From Pseudofrankia asymbiotica (lineage in GTDB: Bacteria > Actinomycetota > Actinomycetes > Frankiales > Frankiaceae), in assembly GCF_001983105.1 (NCBI RefSeq), contig NZ_MOMC01000026.1:7719-15511 (forward strand): a stretch of DNA of 7,793 nt, read 5' to 3'. This document shows positions 4,420-7,793 of this stretch, in pieces. Each line of letters starts with the position of its first letter. Position 1 is the first letter of the stretch. The position numbers and the translations under genes are program-made. The notes beneath the pieces were generated by a model. The model was not told where the DNA came from. It made no database searches and worked only from the letters and a program-made list of their open reading frames with translations.

Positions 4420-6648
4420 ATGAGCAGCCCTGACGTAGCGCTGGACTTCCCGGACGAGGTCGTCACGCACGCCTACGTCCGTTACGCCCAGCTTCCCGGG
4501 GTCGACGGCCCGGTCGCCCTGATCACGCTGGACAACGGGCACGACCACACCCGGCCGAACACCTTCGGCCCCGCCGGGCTGCGCGAGCTGCTGGCCGCGG
4601 TGGACGAGATCGAGGCGCACACTCCGCCGGTCGCCGCGGTCGCCGTCACCGGCAAGCCGTTCATCTTCTGCGTCGGGGCGGACCTGTCGTTCCGGTCCTC
4701 ACTAGGCCAAAGAGGGCGCGAGGATGCTTCTCCTTCGCGCCCCCGGCGGCCTGAAGAGACACAGCCCGATCCGGACGCGATCCGGCCGGCGATCGAGAAG
4801 CTCGGCGAGCTGGGCCACGCGGCGCTGCGCCGCGTCGGCGAGGGAAAGCTCGGCGGGCGGAAGGTGCCGACGTTCGCGCTCGTCAACGGCGCGGCGATGG
4901 GCGGTGGCCTGGAGCTGGCGCTGCACTGCGACTACCGGGCGTTCTCCGCCGGCATCCCCGTACTCGCGCTGCCGGAGGTCTTCCTCGGCCTGGTGCCGGG
5001 CTGGGGCGGCACCCAGCTGCTGCCGAACCTCGTCGGCGCGGACAAGGCCGTCACCCTCGCGGTCGAGAACCCGCTGAACACCAACCGCACCCTCAAGGGC
5101 CCACAGGCGGCGAGGCTCGGCCTGGCGGACGTCCTCCTGGAGCCGGCGGACTTCCTGGAGGAGGCGCTCGGCTGGGTCGGCCGGGTACTGCGCGGCGAGA
5201 CGGACCCGGCCGCCGCCCGCCCGGCCGTCGAACGCGGCCAGGCCTGGGCGGACGCGCTCGCCCGCGGCCGGGCGCTCGCCGACGCGAAGCTGCACGGCGC
5301 GGCGCCCGCCGCCTACCGCGCGCTGGACCTGCTGGCCCTGGCCGAGGCGGCCGACCGCGACGCCGGCTACGCCGCCGAGACGACGGCGCTCGCCGACCTG
5401 TCGGTCTCCGACGAGCTCGCCGCGAGCCTCTACGCGTTCGACCTCACCCAGAAGCGTGCCCGAAAGCCAGCCGGCGGGCCGGACCCGAAGCTCGCCCGGC
5501 CGGTGGCGAAGGTCGGCGTCGTGGGCGCCGGGCTGATGGCCAGCCAGCTCGCGCTGCTGTTCGCCCAGCGCCTCGAGGTGCCGGTCGTGCTCACCGACCT
5601 CGACCAGGCCCGGCTGGACAAGGGTGTCGGCTACGTCCACCGCGAGGTCGACAACCTGCTGCTGCGCGGCCGGGTCTCCCACGACAAGGCCAACCGGCTC
5701 AAGGCTCTGGTCACCGGCTCGCTGACCAAGGACGCGTTCGCCGACGCCGACCTCGTCATCGAGGCGGTCTTCGAGGACCTGAAGGTCAAGCAGGCGGTGC
5801 TCGGCGAGCTGGAGGCGGTCGTGCGCCCCGACGCGCTGCTGCTGACCAACACCTCCGCGCTGTCCGTGACCGACATGGCCGCGGGCCTCGCGCACCCCGA
5901 GCGGGTCGCCGGCCTGCACTTCTTCAACCCGGTCGCGGTGCTGCCGCTCGTCGAGGTCGTGCGGGCAGCCAGGACGGACGACGCGGCCGTCGCCACGACG
6001 CTCGCGGTGGCCAGGAAGCTTGGCAAGAACGCCGTCCTCGTGAAGGACGCGCCGGCGTTCGTCGTCAACCGGCTGCTCACCCGCTTCCTGGGCGAGGTGC
6101 TCGGCGCGATCGAAGCCGGCACCCCGGTCGCCGAGGCGGACGCGGCGCTCGACCCGCTGGGCCTGCCGATGTCGCCGCTGACGCTGCTCGCGCTGGTCGG
6201 CCCGCCGGTGGCGCTGCACGTCGCCCAGACGCTGCACGAGGCGTTCCCCGACCGGTTCCACTCCCCCGCGGGCCTGGGCCGGGTCGTCGCCGCCGGCAAG
6301 GCCAGCGTCTACACGACCGGCCCGGACGGCACCCAGGTCATAGACGACGAGGCCGCGGCACTCGCCAGGGGCCCGGTCGCGGGCGACGGCGCGGCGGCCG
6401 GCTCGGGGCTCGCGCCCAGCGGCGACGAGGTCCGCGCCTCGGCGCTCTCGGCCCTGGCCCAGGAGATCCGCCTGCTCCTCGACGAGGGCGTGGTCGCGGA
6501 GGCCGCCGACATCGATCTCTGCATGATCCTCGGCGCCGGCTGGCCCTTCCACCTCGGCGGCATCACCCCGTACCTCGACCGCGTCGGCGTCAGCGAGAAG
6601 ATCACCGGCGCCCGGTTCACCCCGCCCGGCGTCGCCACCGTCCGCTGA
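4420..6648 (+). CDS. fadB: Bifunctional enoyl-CoA hydratase / 3-hydroxyacyl-CoA dehydrogenase
   Basis: This 742-residue protein would hydrate 2-enoyl-CoA and oxidise the resulting 3-hydroxyacyl-CoA with NAD, passing the product to the thiolase encoded just upstream. The N-terminal crotonase domain (about 15-300) has the first oxyanion segment FCVGADLS (83-90), the second block NGAAMGGGLE with E165, and LPE with E186. These two glutamates match the catalytic pair of FadB. The Rossmann domain starts near 364 with VGVVGAGLMASQ, a GxGxxA rather than GxGxxG loop. NTSAL (477-481), catalytic H500 in GLHFFNP and E512 follow with the spacing seen in FadB. The C-terminal dehydrogenase domains run from about 540 to 735, with an Ala/Gly-rich linker near 648-668. 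Residues about 94-117 look inserted: they carry a DNA palindrome and foreign-looking codon use. The reading frame is intact and all catalytic residues remain, so the enzyme is probably functional. The symbol is family-level. Confidence 0.93.
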   Translation: MSSPDVALDFPDEVVTHAYVRYAQLPGVDGPVALITLDNGHDHTRPNTFGPAGLRELLAAVDEIEAHTPPVAAVAVTGKPFIFCVGADLSFRSSLGQRGREDASPSRPRRPEETQPDPDAIRPAIEKLGELGHAALRRVGEGKLGGRKVPTFALVNGAAMGGGLELALHCDYRAFSAGIPVLALPEVFLGLVPGWGGTQLLPNLVGADKAVTLAVENPLNTNRTLKGPQAARLGLADVLLEPADFLEEALGWVGRVLRGETDPAAARPAVERGQAWADALARGRALADAKLHGAAPAAYRALDLLALAEAADRDAGYAAETTALADLSVSDELAASLYAFDLTQKRARKPAGGPDPKLARPVAKVGVVGAGLMASQLALLFAQRLEVPVVLTDLDQARLDKGVGYVHREVDNLLLRGRVSHDKANRLKALVTGSLTKDAFADADLVIEAVFEDLKVKQAVLGELEAVVRPDALLLTNTSALSVTDMAAGLAHPERVAGLHFFNPVAVLPLVEVVRAARTDDAAVATTLAVARKLGKNAVLVKDAPAFVVNRLLTRFLGEVLGAIEAGTPVAEADAALDPLGLPMSPLTLLALVGPPVALHVAQTLHEAFPDRFHSPAGLGRVVAAGKASVYTTGPDGTQVIDDEAAALARGPVAGDGAAAGSGLAPSGDEVRASALSALAQEIRLLLDEGVVAEAADIDLCMILGAGWPFHLGGITPYLDRVGVSEKITGARFTPPGVATVR
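4704..4752. repeat. 49-bp imperfect palindrome inserted in frame within fadB
   Basis: Outer arms AGGCC (4704-4708) and GGCCT (4748-4752) flank symmetric 5-base internal loops. The inner arms GGGCGCGA (4714-4721) and TCGCGCCC (4735-4742) pair perfectly, and GGA/TCC (4722-4724 with 4731-4733) continue the stem past one bulged T, closing a 6-base loop. Codons 94-117 of fadB, which contain it, end in A or T in 12 of 24 cases (including TCA, CTA, CAA, AGA and ACA), whereas the flanking fadB codons nearly all end in G or C. I read it as a small mobile or repetitive palindromic element that kept the reading frame. Identity with any named element is unknown to me. Confidence 0.65.
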
Positions 6649-6667
6649 CGGGGCACTCGCCGTCCGG

Positions 6668-6708
6668 CCGCCGCGGGGTCTCCAGGGTGGTTGGGGACCC
6701 CGCGGCGG
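6668..6708. terminator. Strong, probably bidirectional terminator hairpin
   Basis: The arms at 6668-6680 and 6696-6708 pair perfectly over 13 bp. Four further pairs (6681-6684 with 6692-6695, one a T/G wobble) lengthen the stem to 17 bp around a 7-base loop. It starts 20 bases after the fadB stop and lies between two convergent genes, so it can end transcripts from both sides. It has no T tract on either side, as with the hairpin after the DUF3000 gene. Confidence 0.78.
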
Positions 6709-6749
6709 TCTCCGCTGGTGGCTCGTGGCGGTGCGGAAAGGTGTGACTC

Positions 6750-6787
6750 GCGGGTGGGTCCCGTCCTCGCGGGACGGAGCTACCCGC
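6750..6787 (-). terminator. Second hairpin overlapping the stop of the minus-strand gene
   Basis: GCGGGT (6750-6755) pairs with ACCCGC (6782-6787), and inside it GTCCCG (6758-6763) pairs with CGGGAC (6770-6775) around a 6-base loop. It overlaps the last codons and stop (6780-6782) of the convergent substrate-binding protein gene. It may help end that transcript together with the hairpin at 6668-6708, although translating ribosomes would disturb its outer stem. Confidence 0.4.
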
Positions 6788-7793
6788 CCGAGACCAGCTC
6801 GCCGCACCAGTAGCCGTCGTGGTCAAGCTCCGCCGGCGGCGGCACTGTGGTGAACCCGCGGCCCGCCTGGTCGGCCTTGATGAAGCTCTCGCAGACGACC
6901 GGTTCCTTGGGCTTCGACAGGTCGACAGGGGGCATCAGGCCGCTGCCGGTGAAGTCCGTCACCGCGCGGAGCTTCTGGATGAACGCGTCGCGGGTCGGGC
7001 AGGGTCCCGCCAGCTCGAGGCCGTGGATCATCTCGTCGGTCGCGACGTACGACGCGATCGCGATCTCGTCGCTCGGGTCGGCCATCTCCGGGGAGTAGGT
7101 GCTCATCGCGTTGTCGTACGCGACCATCGCCGGCGAGCCCGGCGCGGCGAAGGTCGAGATGGTCGTCATCCCCGCCATCTTGGGGCCGAACGTCTCGAGC
7201 AGGGAGGAGCTGTAGCCGGCGGCGTTCAGCGCGACCTTGATCCCCGCTCCGAGATCCTTCGCCCGGGCGTAGATGTCGATGAAGTCGCCGGCCTGCGCGG
7301 AGCCGACCAGCGCGTCGGCGCCGGACTGCTTCAGCTCATCGGCGACGCGCGACACGCTGCTGATCTCATGGGTGAAGTCGACCTGGTCGATTACCTGGAT
7401 CCCGCGGCTTCGCAGGCTGGCCGAGAGCGCCGTGACGAGGGTCGGGGACGTCTCCGCGCTCGGGTCGACGACGACCACGGCCTTGGTGCCGCCCTGAGCC
7501 TTGATGTACTCGCCGAACGTCGAGACGGTTCCCTTGTTGAACAGGCTTCCGAAGTGGAAGGCATTCGGGTAGTCGCTCCAGTCGGCGCTGGAGGCGAACC
7601 CGGTGACCGGGATGTTCTTGGCCTGCAGCCACGCGGCCGAGCCGCCGAAGGCGACCGTCAGCGCGATAAGGCCGAAGATCTGCTCGTGGCCGACGAGGCC
7701 GTGCACCGCCGTCGAGAATCCCGTGGCGGAGGCCTGGTCGTCCCGCCAGACGAGATCGATCCTGCGGCCCCCGACGCCACCGTGGGCGTTCTG
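6780..7793 (-). CDS. ABC transporter substrate-binding protein, type 1 periplasmic fold (5' end beyond window)
   Basis: This is the C-terminal 337 residues of a branched-chain amino acid-type (Peripla_BP_6-like) solute-binding protein. The reading frame stays open through base 7793, so the start, signal peptide and likely lipoprotein cysteine lie outside the window; full-length relatives have roughly 400-450 residues. The visible fragment begins within the first lobe (RRIDLVWRDDQASATGF) and continues with LIALTVAFGGSAAWLQAKNIPVTG, the FHFGSL strand region, KAVVVVDPSAETSP, and the second-lobe pattern SGADALVGSAQAGDFIDIYARAKDLG. Three C-terminal cysteines (PCPTRD, VVCES, YWCGE) could form a disulfide outside the membrane. 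The internal GTG at 7706 is not a credible start because family-like sequence precedes it. The ligand cannot be told; amino acids, amides, urea or aromatic compounds are all handled by this family. Permease and ATPase partners are not in view. The gene is convergent with fadB. Confidence 0.88.
   Translation of the reverse strand, partial: QNAHGGVGGRRIDLVWRDDQASATGFSTAVHGLVGHEQIFGLIALTVAFGGSAAWLQAKNIPVTGFASSADWSDYPNAFHFGSLFNKGTVSTFGEYIKAQGGTKAVVVVDPSAETSPTLVTALSASLRSRGIQVIDQVDFTHEISSVSRVADELKQSGADALVGSAQAGDFIDIYARAKDLGAGIKVALNAAGYSSSLLETFGPKMAGMTTISTFAAPGSPAMVAYDNAMSTYSPEMADPSDEIAIASYVATDEMIHGLELAGPCPTRDAFIQKLRAVTDFTGSGLMPPVDLSKPKEPVVCESFIKADQAGRGFTTVPPPAELDHDGYWCGELVSGG

Noticed and set aside
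4702..6807. A 701-codon minus-strand frame opposite fadB
   Set aside because: It mirrors the fadB reading frame, lacks a recognisable domain and is rich in Arg, Gly, Val and Glu as expected for an antisense shadow.
1..7793. Search for CRISPR arrays, transposases, tRNA or rRNA genes, and toxin or defence genes
   Set aside because: No spaced direct repeats, no cloverleaf-like sequence and no such protein motifs were found by reading; the window is mostly core metabolism and RNA processing.

Overview
This window looks like a chromosomal segment of a very GC-rich actinomycete. Almost every codon ends in G or C, GTG starts are frequent, strong G-rich ribosome-binding sites alternate with a leaderless-looking gene, and the proteins resemble actinobacterial families (DUF3000, an actinobacterial-type RNase D, a paired thiolase and FadB-like protein). 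The style is closest to Frankia and its relatives, but genus is an inference from general resemblance.

Layout. (1) Bases 76-483 (+) encode a small six-cysteine, zinc-ribbon-like protein of unknown function. (2) Bases 645-1331 (+) encode a DUF3000 protein, probably translated leaderless, followed by a near-perfect 14-bp hairpin (1383-1414). (3) An unusually AT-rich promoter-like patch with a small inverted repeat (about 1485-1500) precedes the RNase D gene (1610-2947, +). (4) A 243-bp gap (2948-3190) carries a 15-bp G-rich tandem repeat able to form G-quadruplexes, then a GTTACC-N8-GGTAAC inverted repeat that looks like a repressor operator. (5) A two-gene operon follows: thiolase (3191-4393) and a bifunctional enoyl-CoA hydratase/3-hydroxyacyl-CoA dehydrogenase (4420-6648). 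(6) A 17-bp stem hairpin (6668-6708) separates this operon from a convergent gene on the minus strand, the C-terminal three quarters of a type 1 periplasmic (branched-chain amino acid type) substrate-binding protein that runs off the right edge (6780-7793).

How the genes work together. The thiolase and FadB-like proteins together supply hydration, dehydrogenation and thiolytic cleavage, the last three steps of a fatty acid beta-oxidation cycle, and probably form one complex. The inverted repeat upstream would let a regulator switch the pair together. RNase D is a housekeeping RNA 3'-end exonuclease. From memory, DUF3000, RNase D, thiolase and FadB occur in this order in many actinobacteria, so the neighbourhood is mostly conserved core rather than an island.

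The most unusual element is inside fadB. About 72 bp (roughly 4699-4770) contain a 49-bp imperfect palindrome, are rich in A/T-ending codons unlike the rest of the gene, and add about 25 residues just after the first oxyanion-hole segment of the hydratase domain. This looks like an in-frame insertion of a small palindromic element. I see no defence system, CRISPR array, RNA gene, transposase or clearly new multi-gene system here.
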